A program made the position numbers and the translations under genes. From the NCBI GenBank assembly GCA_001599355.1, contig BCGQ01000010.1, positions 248,001 through 312,000 on the forward strand: a stretch of 64,000 nucleotides of DNA, given 5' to 3'. Below the pieces are notes generated by a model. It ran no database searches. It was not told the origin of the DNA and saw only the letters and a list, made by a program, of their open reading frames with translations. The DNA is from Nakazawaea peltata. Lineage: Eukaryota > Ascomycota > Pichiomycetes > Alaninales > Pachysolenaceae. Shown in pieces: positions 40,024-49,087 of the stretch. Numbering within the stretch: position 1 is the first letter of the stretch; each line of letters opens with the position of its first letter.

Positions 40024-40467
40024 ATGTGTATGTGTTTTTGTGACTGCATTTTAGTATTGCTCGCAGTACTTTTCCCACCTATCCCAGTCATCATGAAGAG
40101 AGGATGCTGCTCTGTTGATTTGCTCATCAACATCCTGCTCTGTTGTCTTGGATATTTCCCGGGACTTATCCACCTGTGGTATATTATTTCCAGATATCCT
40201 GAGGATCAATATTTGGTAATCGATGAGGAGCTGCAAATTTATGTATCCCCATCTGCTTCTACCCACCATCATCATCACCATCATCATTATTCCCCAGCTG
40301 CTACACCTACTTTGGGTGCTGCCGCTGCCGCTCCAACTGATGCTATCAATAACAATCTGAATCTGGGAGTTGCTAATTATGGCGCTGTTGAAGAACAGGA
40401 AGTACCAGCTGAGGCTCCTCCTGCTTATGATAATGTGATTAATGAGACTGCTAAGAATATTTCTTAG
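40024..40467 (+). CDS. SNA4: PMP3/SNA-family membrane protein with PY motif (Sna3/Sna4-like)
   Basis: A 147-residue protein. Residues 1-57 form the UPF0057/PMP3 hairpin: cysteine-rich start MCMCFCDC, FPPIPVIMKRGC, DLLINIL, LGYFPGLIHLWYII. The cytosolic tail has a run of eight or nine histidines (40263-40289), an alanine-rich part and PPAYDNV near the C-terminus, a PY motif for the ubiquitin ligase Rsp5. Sna3 and Sna4 of S. cerevisiae (133 and 140 residues) share this layout and travel through multivesicular bodies to the vacuole. Which of the two is the orthologue is unclear. Cysteines next to the membrane could be palmitoylated (inference). Confidence 0.75.
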   Translation: MCMCFCDCILVLLAVLFPPIPVIMKRGCCSVDLLINILLCCLGYFPGLIHLWYIISRYPEDQYLVIDEELQIYVSPSASTHHHHHHHHYSPAATPTLGAAAAAPTDAINNNLNLGVANYGAVEEQEVPAEAPPAYDNVINETAKNIS

Positions 40468-40912
40468 GTTATTGAACGGAAGGTGAGTCCAGATGGGCTC
40501 TGCCCGACTCAGCTTTGCTCAGCTCAGCTCTGCTCTGTTCTGCTTTCCCAAGGTCACTGCGCGATCCCTCTGCCTTCACGCTAAACCGGTAAAGCGCTGC
40601 AAATTTGGCATTATTAAATTGATAAAATGCTAATGATAATTTACTTAATAGAAACTCGAAGTTATTGAGGCTGACTGGTTTCAGGTTGCCTGCTTGCATT
40701 GCTTGTCTTCATGTTTACCTTTACAGTCTGGTTATGATATGTCACACCTCAGACATGGTTCTCACAACATCCAGCCCCGCAACAACATTCCTTGTTGTTT
40801 TCTTACCGCTTTCTGCTTCTGTCTGAGGCACGACCCATTCTGAGACATCCCTCAAAGTATATAAACTAGGGGTGCGCTATTCGGGAATGGTCTAAGGAAG
40901 TCATTGGATATA
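40468..40912. promoter_or_regulatory. Spacer between SNA-type gene and unknown membrane gene
   Basis: 445 bases. Has CAGCTCTGCTC-type short repeats at about 40500-40545, one recurrent-motif copy (GCACGACC, 40828-40835) and a TATATAAA at about 40858. No gene recognised in the remaining frames. Confidence 0.4.
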
Positions 40913-41782
40913 ATGTTTGCTTTGAAGAAAGTTGCTGAATTGCTGTTTGTTGTGTTCTATCCGTTGGTATTGTCGTTTTTGAAACCTCTGTTCCAGACCG
41001 ATTCGCAATGCTGTCGTCCTAATAGGTGTGGTATTCCAGGTCGTTTTGGGCGTGGAATGAGGGGGTTACCCTCTCCTCAAGGAATGGCACAAGGTGGCCT
41101 GCAATCAATGCTGCTGCCTGGCGGAGCAATGAGTCCTACGCCTACACAGGAAGGTGTTGGGTCAGGGACTGGTGGCCTCGCTTCATTGTTAATGCGGCCA
41201 TCAGATTCTACCCCGGATTACGCCAGTATTGTTATATTGATTGCAATGGTAGCTATGTTGATGATGGGAGTTATCTATACTCGTGGATCTCCTCAGCAAA
41301 ATCAATGGACCCCTCCTATTCCCGAATTCATCACAACCTCGGAAAAAGTTCGTCTTGATGATTTGAGTCCAGATTGTAAAAGAGAGCTCCTGGATGGTGT
41401 CGTAGAGCAGGTGGAGGAACTTTTTGAAACTAAATATGTACCCCAATTATCAAATTACAAATCGTTGAATGACCAATTATTTGTACTTATCGAGCTGTTA
41501 GATGATCAGTACCAGAAATTAAATGGCCGCATTTCTTCTAGTTACGAGATGCGCATCGATGAACTTCAGGCTTCTCATCATGAGAAGAATATGCAGATTA
41601 ATGAACTCCAAAGTAGGGTAAATTATTATGAAGGAGATGAGATAGTGACAGAAGCAACTACTCAAGATTCGGTATTTTCCTCTGAATCTTCATCACCTCA
41701 TACATCATATTTCTTTTCTCATGCTTCTTTACCTGCTCCGAAGCTCAAATCTGCTAAAGAGCTCAAGAAAAGATTATTATGA
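40913..41782 (+). CDS. Unrecognised two-segment membrane protein with coiled coil
   Basis: I start at the ATG 40913 (MFALKKVAE), since the codons before it begin with TTG; 289 residues. Not recognised. Seen: a hydrophobic N-terminus (about 7-26, LLFVVFYPLVLSF), a Cys pair CCRPNRC, a Gly/Met/Pro-rich segment (about 40-90), a second membrane segment (about 103-119, YASIVILIAMVAMLMMG), then a charged helical region (about 140-235) that could form a coiled coil (VEQVEELFE, LNDQLFVLIELLDDQYQ), and a Ser-rich tail ending KSAKELKKRLL. The layout resembles a small organelle-membrane tether, but that is speculation. Confidence 0.6.
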   Translation: MFALKKVAELLFVVFYPLVLSFLKPLFQTDSQCCRPNRCGIPGRFGRGMRGLPSPQGMAQGGLQSMLLPGGAMSPTPTQEGVGSGTGGLASLLMRPSDSTPDYASIVILIAMVAMLMMGVIYTRGSPQQNQWTPPIPEFITTSEKVRLDDLSPDCKRELLDGVVEQVEELFETKYVPQLSNYKSLNDQLFVLIELLDDQYQKLNGRISSSYEMRIDELQASHHEKNMQINELQSRVNYYEGDEIVTEATTQDSVFSSESSSPHTSYFFSHASLPAPKLKSAKELKKRLL

Positions 41783-42437
41783 TTTACTAAAGAACCTCGA
41801 GGGTTAAAGATGTTAGGCGTTTGGATTAATAAATATAAGACTTGATTTGATTGATGTAGATGTATGGTAGCATAGAGCATATAGAGCGTATATGTGTATA
41901 GCATGTGTATAGCATGTGTATAGCATGTCCGTAATAACTCTATAGTAAGTCTATAGTATGTCTAAATAGCCTATAGTTACCCCATACTATGTGCGCATAC
42001 AATATTCCCCCACTGCAATACTGCCCACAGTTAACTTGAACAGAGTCAAAAATACGGAGTTATAAATACATACACCCAGGGTTAAAGGGCATAATCTCAT
42101 GCCCTTTAAGAGATAGATCTCGAGTGGAGAGAGACCGAAACCCCTACTTTTATTTCTCAAAAATCTCTACATATCCTCCATAAACATACTCATCTTTACC
42201 AAAATATCTCTTCACGACAACATCCACTCAATCCTACCCCCATACTATGCACCCCCATTCTCAGCTCTTCTTACCCGTCTCCGGCCCGTTTAAGCGCTTT
42301 TTGCCCTTTTTGAAAAATTTGACGAATTTTGCCCTTTTTCGCTCCGATCCTCAATTTTTATTCACGTCGAGGATTTGTTCAGATGAGATCTCAACTAAAA
42401 AGCCGGTCAACAAAAGAGTCAGTTGCAAGCAAACACG
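41783..42437. promoter_or_regulatory. DLD2 upstream region
   Basis: 655 bases. Contains three tandem TGTGTATAGCA units (41893-41925), a perfect 11-base inverted repeat TTAAAGGGCAT/ATGCCCTTTAA (42082-42092 and 42099-42109), further TGCCCTTT copies at about 42301 and 42330, and an RRPE-like TGAAAAATTT near 42309. Confidence 0.5.
41893..41925. repeat. Tandem TGTGTATAGCA repeat
   Basis: Three perfect 11-base units in a row at 41893, 41904 and 41915. Confidence 0.9.
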
Positions 42438-44039
42438 ATGAGTCTGAACATTTTGAGAAGAGCTGCTGGATCTGTTGCTTCTAGAGCAGTTTTGGGTCGT
42501 TTGGCGCTCCGTGGAGTCGTCTCTAAAGCTCCTGTCGTCATTTCGGCAGCCTCGAGCATCAGATTGAGCTCAACTAAGGTCGTTCCTCTCACCAAGGACA
42601 CGTATTCGTACGTTAAAAGAGGTGATTACAAGCAGTTGGAGGACAGTGACATCGAATTCTTCAAGCAAGTTTTGGGAAATGGTGTTGTCACCGACGCCGA
42701 TGACTTGTTATTCTACAATGAAGATTGGATGAGAAAATACCGTGGGGAATCGCAGGTAGTTTTGAAGCCAAAGACCACCGAACAGGTCTCTGAGATTTTG
42801 AAATATTGTAATGACAAGAACTTGGCTGTTGTCCCACAAGGTGGTAACACTGGTCTTGTCGGTGGTTCGATCCCTGTCTTCGATGAAGTTGTCATTTCTT
42901 TATCGAATATGAACAAAGTCAGATCTTTCGATAATGTTAGTGGTATTTTGAAGGCCGATGCCGGTTTGATCTTGGAAAGTGCCGACATGTTCTTGCTGGA
43001 GCAAGGTTATATCTTCCCTCTTGACTTGGGAGCCAAAGGTTCTTGTCATATCGGAGGTAACGTAGCTACTAATGCCGGTGGTTTAAGATTGATCAGATAC
43101 GGATCTTTACATGGATCTGTTTTGGGTGTAGAAGCCGTCTTACCAGACGGAACTATCTTGGACTCGATGCATTCCTTGAGAAAGGACAACACTGGTTACG
43201 ATTTGAAGCAAGCTTTCATCGGTTCCGAAGGTACTTTGGGTATAATCACCGGTGTCTCGATCTTATGTCCAGCCAGACCTAAGCTGGTCAACATTGCTTT
43301 CCTTGGAGTTTCCTCTTATGAGCTGGTCCAAAAGACTTTTGTTCATCTGAGAAACGAATTGTCCGAGATTGTCTCCCTGTTCGAGTTCATGGACAGAAAT
43401 TCTCAAGTCTTGGCCGAACAATTTTTGAAAATGGACCACCCATTGGAGGAGGAGTTCCCATTCTATGTCTTAATTGAGACTTCTGGTTCCAATAAAGACC
43501 ACGACGATGCTAAATTGGAAGCTTTCTTGGAATCTGCTATGGAAGAAGGTCTTGTAGACGACGGTATTGTTGCTCAAGACGAGACTCAATTGAAAACTTT
43601 GTGGCTGTGGAGAGAAAGTATTGCCGAACTGAGTACTATTGCCGGTGGTGTCTATAAATATGATGTTTCTTTACCATTGGCTGATTTATACGGATTGGTT
43701 GAGCTGGTCAAAGAGAGATTATCAGCAGCTAATTTGATCGGAGAGACCGATGAGTTCCCAGTTTTGGATGCCGTTGGATATGGTCACATTGGAGATGGTA
43801 ACTTGCACTTGAACGTTGCTGTCAGAAGATATTCCAAGGAAGTTGAGAAGGTTTTGGAACCTTTTGTCTACGAATGGATCCAAAGTAAGAAGGGTTCCAT
43901 CAGTGCCGAGCATGGTTTAGGTTTCCAAAAGAAGAACTATATTCATTACAGTAAGACCGAGACCGAGATCAAGATGATCAAACAATTGAAGCAATTGTAC
44001 GATCCTAAGATGATCTTGAACCCTTACAAGTACGTTTGA
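42438..44039 (+). CDS. DLD2: Mitochondrial D-lactate/D-2-hydroxyglutarate dehydrogenase
   Basis: A 533-residue flavoenzyme (S. cerevisiae Dld2 530). I start at the ATG 42438; the frame runs 15 bases further to a TTG. The basic N-terminus ([11 protein letters not shown]...SSTK) is a mitochondrial presequence. FAD_binding_4 domain at about 90-270: [59 protein letters not shown]-oxidase C domain: [37 protein letters not shown]. Dld2 oxidises D-2-hydroxyglutarate coupled to pyruvate, or D-lactate. CTG falls at recalled yeast Ala positions in FLAEQGY, SAFEFM, HARNELSE, AEASTIAGG and VEAVKERL. Confidence 0.95.
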   Translation: MSLNILRRAAGSVASRAVLGRLALRGVVSKAPVVISAASSIRLSSTKVVPLTKDTYSYVKRGDYKQLEDSDIEFFKQVLGNGVVTDADDLLFYNEDWMRKYRGESQVVLKPKTTEQVSEILKYCNDKNLAVVPQGGNTGLVGGSIPVFDEVVISLSNMNKVRSFDNVSGILKADAGLILESADMFLLEQGYIFPLDLGAKGSCHIGGNVATNAGGLRLIRYGSLHGSVLGVEAVLPDGTILDSMHSLRKDNTGYDLKQAFIGSEGTLGIITGVSILCPARPKLVNIAFLGVSSYELVQKTFVHLRNELSEIVSLFEFMDRNSQVLAEQFLKMDHPLEEEFPFYVLIETSGSNKDHDDAKLEAFLESAMEEGLVDDGIVAQDETQLKTLWLWRESIAELSTIAGGVYKYDVSLPLADLYGLVELVKERLSAANLIGETDEFPVLDAVGYGHIGDGNLHLNVAVRRYSKEVEKVLEPFVYEWIQSKKGSISAEHGLGFQKKNYIHYSKTETEIKMIKQLKQLYDPKMILNPYKYV

Positions 44040-44077
44040 TATAGATAATATATTTAATTTATTGAACAGAGTGTAGA

Positions 44078-44590
44078 TTATTTCTTGTTTTTGACAAATC
44101 CTCCATTCCTTAGACTTTCTAGGGCTACATTCGAGATATCTCTGAACCTGGCTGGACCTAAGGGGGTTCCTCCGTACCATCTAGACACCACTACAAGCAC
44201 ATTTACCAATTGTAATCTCTCAAGTAACCCTAAAAGTCGAGAACCTGCCCCTCCTTCTCCGTTATCGTGGCTACTTTGATTGATAGAGTCGAATTTCGGG
44301 TTACCTTTGGAGTCTACTCCAGCAGGACGACCCACTCTCCACAGATACATCGTAGGATGAGACAGTTTCAGTAAAGATTTGTACAGATCTGAGTTCCAGA
44401 GCTCTTCAAGAGCTGGCTGGACATCATTGGGGGAGTCAATTCTTCGGCATCTTCCTTGGAAACGGGATTTTTTATCTATGAGGATTTGAGATTCGTTCCA
44501 TGAGCTGAGGGAGCGGTGAAACTGTTGTCGCACTATAGAGTGGAACAGAGTGGGGAGAGTGGCTGGGAGACTGAGCTGAGTTCGAAGCAT
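44078..44590 (-). CDS. IMPACT/UPF0029-family protein (YDL177C-like)
   Basis: A 170-residue protein from the ATG 44588-44590, about the length I recall for S. cerevisiae YDL177C. The IMPACT domain is clear: KKSRFQGRC, DNGEGGAGSRLLGLLE, VNVLVVVSRWYGGTPLGPARFRDI. Bacterial relatives are YigZ. It lacks the N-terminal RWD domain of Yih1, so it is not the Gcn2 regulator itself. The N-terminal 30 residues (MLRTQLSLPATLPTLFH...) are basic and might target mitochondria. Function unknown. Convergent with DLD2 (38 bases), divergent from YLF2 (123 bases). Confidence 0.85.
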   Translation of the reverse strand: MLRTQLSLPATLPTLFHSIVRQQFHRSLSSWNESQILIDKKSRFQGRCRRIDSPNDVQPALEELWNSDLYKSLLKLSHPTMYLWRVGRPAGVDSKGNPKFDSINQSSHDNGEGGAGSRLLGLLERLQLVNVLVVVSRWYGGTPLGPARFRDISNVALESLRNGGFVKNKK

Positions 44591-44713
44591 TTGAGTTCAG
44601 ATCTATCGGGCAGGCAGGGTTTGAACAGAGTTACAGTCGAACAGAGTTAGACCGATGAGATCGGAGTCAAAATCTTGTGAGCAAAAAATGATCAGAGTCA
44701 AAAAAATTTTCAG

Positions 44714-46015
44714 ATGCCTCTTGTTAAACGGACTTTTCATCAGATTCAACCTCCCATCCACCAGTACCCCAAAATGCCTAGAGACCCGTTGATCGGTATT
44801 GTAGGTAAACCTTCATCAGGTAAAAGTACTACCTTGAATAGTTTGACCGACGCCGACCTGAAAGTTGGAGCTTTCCCCTTCTGTACTATCGAACCCAACA
44901 GAGCCACAGGATATTTGCAAGTCGACTGTGCTTGTAGTAGATTTGGCAAGCAAGAATTCTGTAAACCAAACTATGGATGGTGTACAAATGGTAAGAGACA
45001 TATTCCAATTCAATTGTTGGACGTTGCAGGGTTAGTTCCAGGAGCCAGTACTGGAAGAGGTTTAGGTAACAAGTTCTTAGATGATTTAAGACAGGCAGAT
45101 CTGTTGATTCATGTAGTGGATGTCAGTGGTACAACGGATGCTGAAGGTAAGAACACTAGAGGATATGATCCATTGAATGATATTGATTGGTTACAAGATG
45201 AAATTCGTCTTTGGATCGAGAATAATTTACAGAAAAGATGGGGCTCCATTGTGAGAAGACATACTCTGACCAAGTCGAGTAGCGTTGAAACATTGAGACT
45301 GCAATTTGGTGGTTATGGAGCTACTCTGAAGATGGTTCTGCGACTGTTAGATAAGTTAAAAGATCTTCCTAAATTGGAAGAATGGGATAATGAATGGATC
45401 ACTAAAGTGGTCAAACTGTTTATGAGTGTCAAGTTTCCTACAGTATTGGCATTGAATAAGATCGACCACCCAGATGCCGATAAGAATGTCTCCAAGATCT
45501 TATTGAAACATCCTAACACCAAACTGGTGTTGACTTCTCTGATCACCGAGGTATTTTTGCGTAAATTGCTGAAACAAAAGTACATTAAATATGAAGAAGG
45601 AACAGAATTTGTTGATACATATGAAGATTTAGGGGATGAAAGTGGGTTAAAACCTTTAGATGAAAGAATTGCCCTGAGAATTGAAGATATTAGAGATTTG
45701 GTTCTTTACAGATTTGGAAGTACAGGAGTTGTACAAGTGTTACAACTGGCTGCCGATGTCTTGGATTTAGTTCCTATTTACACCGTAAGGAACATCAACA
45801 CTTATACCGGTGCTTCTGGTCAATATGTCTTTAGAGATTGTACTTTGGTCAAGAGAGGTTCTGCTGTTGGAAATGTGGCCAGACATATCATGGGAGACGT
45901 GACGATTCTGCTGATTGAAGGAGTTGGGGGAACTCGTGTGAGTGAAGATGATGTGATCGATGCTGGTAAGAATGATATTCTTTCTTTCCGTATTGTACCA
46001 TCTTCTAGTAATTAG
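44714..46015 (+). CDS. YLF2: Obg/YchF-type GTPase Ylf2
   Basis: A 433-residue GTPase of the OLA1/YchF branch (S. cerevisiae Ylf2 405). Visible: G1 GKPSSGKST, switch I-type [23 protein letters not shown] with [33 protein letters not shown] (G4), and a C-terminal TGS-like domain ([29 protein letters not shown]). A second ATG at codon 21 ([11 protein letters not shown]) matches the usual start of the family; the first 20 residues ([10 protein letters not shown]) may add targeting. S. cerevisiae Ylf2 is linked to mitochondria. Intronless. Confidence 0.9.
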   Translation: MPLVKRTFHQIQPPIHQYPKMPRDPLIGIVGKPSSGKSTTLNSLTDADLKVGAFPFCTIEPNRATGYLQVDCACSRFGKQEFCKPNYGWCTNGKRHIPIQLLDVAGLVPGASTGRGLGNKFLDDLRQADLLIHVVDVSGTTDAEGKNTRGYDPLNDIDWLQDEIRLWIENNLQKRWGSIVRRHTLTKSSSVETLRLQFGGYGATLKMVLRLLDKLKDLPKLEEWDNEWITKVVKLFMSVKFPTVLALNKIDHPDADKNVSKILLKHPNTKLVLTSLITEVFLRKLLKQKYIKYEEGTEFVDTYEDLGDESGLKPLDERIALRIEDIRDLVLYRFGSTGVVQVLQLAADVLDLVPIYTVRNINTYTGASGQYVFRDCTLVKRGSAVGNVARHIMGDVTILLIEGVGGTRVSEDDVIDAGKNDILSFRIVPSSSN

Positions 46016-46573
46016 GATATCAATAAAGGAGATTGGTGTAAAATAAAATATAATTGAGTGTAGTAATTGATATACTTACTATTAGTGAGATATAATATTT
46101 TTCATATTCCATGGGTCATTACTCATCTAAATGATCATCTGCAGTGAATATCTAAATAATTATCTACAACAATAAGATGAATTAGCATCGGTGATGCATT
46201 AGTTAGCACATCGGTGATGCATCACTAGTGTAATTGAATTAATTAAGTCAAATACATGACATATTGACATGTTACCATGGTGACCACGATATAATCACGC
46301 AATTAAGTGACTGTCATGCACCTCCTTTTCTTCCCCTCCCCCTTTACCCCTCCTTTATCACCCCTTACCCCTCCTTGCTTACCCCTTATCCCGTTCTCCC
46401 CTTTACCCCTTTCGCTTCCCTCTAATTCTCCCATCTCACACGACCTTTCGCCCCACAGCGAAAATTTTTTCCTCCGGCGGAGAAGCTTCGATCGAAAAAA
46501 AGGCAAGAATCATCAGTCGTTTAAGGGGTCACTGATTAATATCTAGGTAGATTTTGAGACGAGGAGTGCTTGA
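46016..46573. promoter_or_regulatory. TIM50 upstream region
   Basis: 558 bases. A duplicated CATCGGTGATGCAT (about 46186-46222), an AT-rich part, then a pyrimidine-rich block with repeated TTACCCCT (about 46330-46412) resembling Reb1-type sites, one recurrent-motif copy (CACACGACC, 46437-46445) and a CGAAAATTTTTTCC tract before TIM50. Confidence 0.45.
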
Positions 46574-47992
46574 ATGATGCTGTTGAGAAGAGGATTCATG
46601 GGCGCTACCCGATTTGGTAGCGCATTACTGAGAAAACAGTTTATTCAGCCAACTAGAACTTTCCAAACCTCCACTGGTTTATGGCAAGAAAAGAAGAAAT
46701 ATGAATCGATCTTGAACGAGGATATGTTGGCCAAGCTGGGTGTTGAAACCGAGGCTGAACCAGCTCTGAAGGAAGGAAGTGGTCCATCTGAGTTGAACGA
46801 GGAACTTAAAAAGAAATTTGAACTGCAAAGGGCCCAGCAAAAGCAGCGTAAGAAGAATACTCACACTACTCAGACCGATCTTAAACGTGAGAGATATGCC
46901 AAGTTCTTTTATTCATCTCTGTTGGTGGGTCTTTTGGGTGGAAGTGCTTATATGACACGTGACTGGGATCAAGAACTGGACGGAAACTTGTACAATGAAC
47001 TGGAGAATGGTTACTATCCAGATAAAATGTACAGCCGTTTCAAGAAGAGATTCAACAGCTTGTTTGGATTATTTACCGAGCCAGTATTTGAGGATTTATT
47101 ACCTCCACCACCTCCAGATCCTTATAAGAGACCTTTGACTCTTGTTGTCAGCTTGGAAGATTTGTTAATTCACTCTGAATGGACTACTAAGAAGGGATGG
47201 AAGACTCTGAAGAGACCTGGATTAGACTACTTTTTGGGTTACTTGTCTCAATACTATGAAATTGTCGTCTTCAGTTCCAATTATATGCAATTCCTGGAAC
47301 CAATTGTTCAAAAATTGGACCCACTTCATGCTTTCATCTCTTACTCTTTGTTCAGAGAGGCTTCTCGTTACGTTGACGGTAAAGTAGTCAAGGATTTGAG
47401 TTTGATGAACAGAGACTTATCTAAGATGATCATTCTCGATACTGAGAGCGACTCTTATCTGTTACAACCAGAGAATGCCATCCCAATGGAACCTTGGACC
47501 GGAACTCCTGATGATAAATTGGTCAAATTAATCCCATTCTTAGAATACTTGGCTACTCAACCAATCAAGGATGTCAGACCAATCTTGAACTCTTTCAAGG
47601 ACAAATCTCAGATTCCAGAAGAGTTCTTACACAGAGAACTGCTCTTGAGAAAGAAGTTCGAAGAAGATTACAGAGAAAAACATAAAGGTATGAACTCTGG
47701 AAACTGGGCCGCTTCATTATTAGGCTTAAGCGTCCAAAAGCCATCTGCTCCAAAGATGCCATTAGATATCATCAGAGAGGAAGGTCAGAAGCAGTATTTG
47801 CATTTCACAAACTACTTGAAAGAGCATGGTGAGAAACTTTTGGCCGAAGAGAAGAAGAGAGAGCAAGAGTTCCTTGCTGAGAACAAGTTCACTTTGGAGA
47901 AGATCTTAGTCGAAGGAATGCCTTCAGCTGAGGATGTTGCTAAACAACAACTGGCCAAGCAAGCTGCTGCTGCTTCTTCCGAAGCTAAATAA
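46574..47992 (+). CDS. TIM50: TIM23 translocase receptor Tim50
   Basis: A 472-residue inner-membrane protein (S. cerevisiae 476). Presequence at the N-terminus (LRRGFMGATRFGSALLRKQ), a charged matrix segment, one membrane span (about 114-131, FFYSSLLVGLLGGSAYM), then an FCP1/HAD-like intermembrane-space domain: PPPPPDPYKRPLTLVVSLEDLLIHSEW (the DxDx site is degenerate, as in Tim50), KRPGLDYFL, KDLSLMNRDLSKMIILDT, LQPENAIPMEPW. Tim50 receives preproteins from TOM and gates Tim23. The C-terminus is E/K-rich with QAAAASS. The first codons are ATG ATG CTG. Confidence 0.96.
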   Translation: MMLLRRGFMGATRFGSALLRKQFIQPTRTFQTSTGLWQEKKKYESILNEDMLAKLGVETEAEPALKEGSGPSELNEELKKKFELQRAQQKQRKKNTHTTQTDLKRERYAKFFYSSLLVGLLGGSAYMTRDWDQELDGNLYNELENGYYPDKMYSRFKKRFNSLFGLFTEPVFEDLLPPPPPDPYKRPLTLVVSLEDLLIHSEWTTKKGWKTLKRPGLDYFLGYLSQYYEIVVFSSNYMQFLEPIVQKLDPLHAFISYSLFREASRYVDGKVVKDLSLMNRDLSKMIILDTESDSYLLQPENAIPMEPWTGTPDDKLVKLIPFLEYLATQPIKDVRPILNSFKDKSQIPEEFLHRELLLRKKFEEDYREKHKGMNSGNWAASLLGLSVQKPSAPKMPLDIIREEGQKQYLHFTNYLKEHGEKLLAEEKKREQEFLAENKFTLEKILVEGMPSAEDVAKQQLAKQAAAASSEAK

Positions 47993-48259
47993 ATGTGATG
48001 AATGTATATAATAACGCTTTGATTCTGTTATATTTGTGAGTTGTAGTGTATGGGATGTTTAAACCTCAACTATCATCTCTTCTCAGAGGTATTTGGGGGT
48101 GATGCCAAAGGTCGTGCACAGCTAATTTTTACCAATTGGGACAAATTAATATATTTCTACAAAAAGGTCGTGTAACTATAATATCTACTAATTGGGAAGC
48201 TTACGTAATCTTACCTGTAACAGATTCAATTTTTATATATACATGATTAAGTGATGAGT
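47993..48259. promoter_or_regulatory. Convergent TIM50/MBA1 spacer with two recurrent-motif modules
   Basis: Two copies of a composite module in the same orientation: GGTCGTGCACA (48110-48120) followed by TACCAATTGGGA (about 48130-48141), and GGTCGTGTAA (48166-48175) followed by TACTAATTGGGA (about 48186-48197). No promoter is expected here, since both genes end in this spacer. Confidence 0.6.
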
Positions 48260-49087
48260 TCAATTGGAAGGAGGAGGTAAACTCAAACGTGGATCTGATC
48301 TATAGATATCTCCGTGAGTCATCATATGCTCAATAACCTCTTTTTGTGACTGTTGTTTCAGATTTCTGTCATAAACGTAATCAGATGGGTCACTCTCAAA
48401 CGAAGATCCGGCAAGACAAACCTCATCTGAGTATGGATCAATGTTGAAACTGAGATATTCAACGATATCTTTGTCATTGGTCTTGACTTCTCCGTTGGCT
48501 ACAGAAACCAATCTTTGTTTGGTCTCGAATTTGTAGGTGATTTGCAAACATAAGGTTGATCCATCCTCATGAGGGAAGTTGTTGAAAGAGACAATTTTTG
48601 GAACCTTGTTGAACTTGATTAATTTCCAGTCCAATTCTACACCTTGAGGTAATGATTTCTGTCTTTTTGTTAACAGATCATATACGTAATTGGAACAATA
48701 TGGTCTAACAGAAGTTAAATTCTTCTTAGCAAACAGTTTGTTAATCATAACATACTTCTCAATGGCTTCATTTTTCCATACTAAGAAATTTGGTTTTAAA
48801 TTTCTTCTGAAATCTACGATTTGAATGGTATTTAAACCTACCAAAGCCACACGTCTGAAAACACATCTTGCAAATTGCAATGGACTTGTGAAAATAGATG
48901 GCAAGTTACCCCAGGTAGGTGGAATATATACCTTTGTTGGGATTCCGATCTTGGTGATCGAAGGAACCAGACCACCAATCGCGTCTTTAGGTTTGGTGGA
49001 GGTGGAATAATTGAATTTTTGCAAGCCTAAAGCAAATCTGCTCATCTGAGAGACTGCAGTTACTTGTCTTCTAGTAGTGATCATCAT
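48260..49087 (-). CDS. MBA1: Mitochondrial ribosome receptor Mba1
   Basis: A 275-residue protein (S. cerevisiae 278) of the Tim44/Mba1/mL45 fold. Presequence-like N-terminus (TTRRQVTAVSQMSRF), then the family blocks YIPPTWGNLPSIFTSP, NTIQIVDFRRNLKPNFLVWKN, FAKKNL, LDWKLIKFNKVPKIVS, YKFETKQRLV, and the C-terminal HGDIYRSDPRLSLPP. Mba1 ties the mitochondrial ribosome to the inner membrane for co-translational insertion with Oxa1. The start has two adjacent ATGs at 49082-49087. Its convergent neighbour TIM50 is also an inner-membrane biogenesis factor. Confidence 0.92.
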   Translation of the reverse strand: MMITTRRQVTAVSQMSRFALGLQKFNYSTSTKPKDAIGGLVPSITKIGIPTKVYIPPTWGNLPSIFTSPLQFARCVFRRVALVGLNTIQIVDFRRNLKPNFLVWKNEAIEKYVMINKLFAKKNLTSVRPYCSNYVYDLLTKRQKSLPQGVELDWKLIKFNKVPKIVSFNNFPHEDGSTLCLQITYKFETKQRLVSVANGEVKTNDKDIVEYLSFNIDPYSDEVCLAGSSFESDPSDYVYDRNLKQQSQKEVIEHMMTHGDIYRSDPRLSLPPPSN

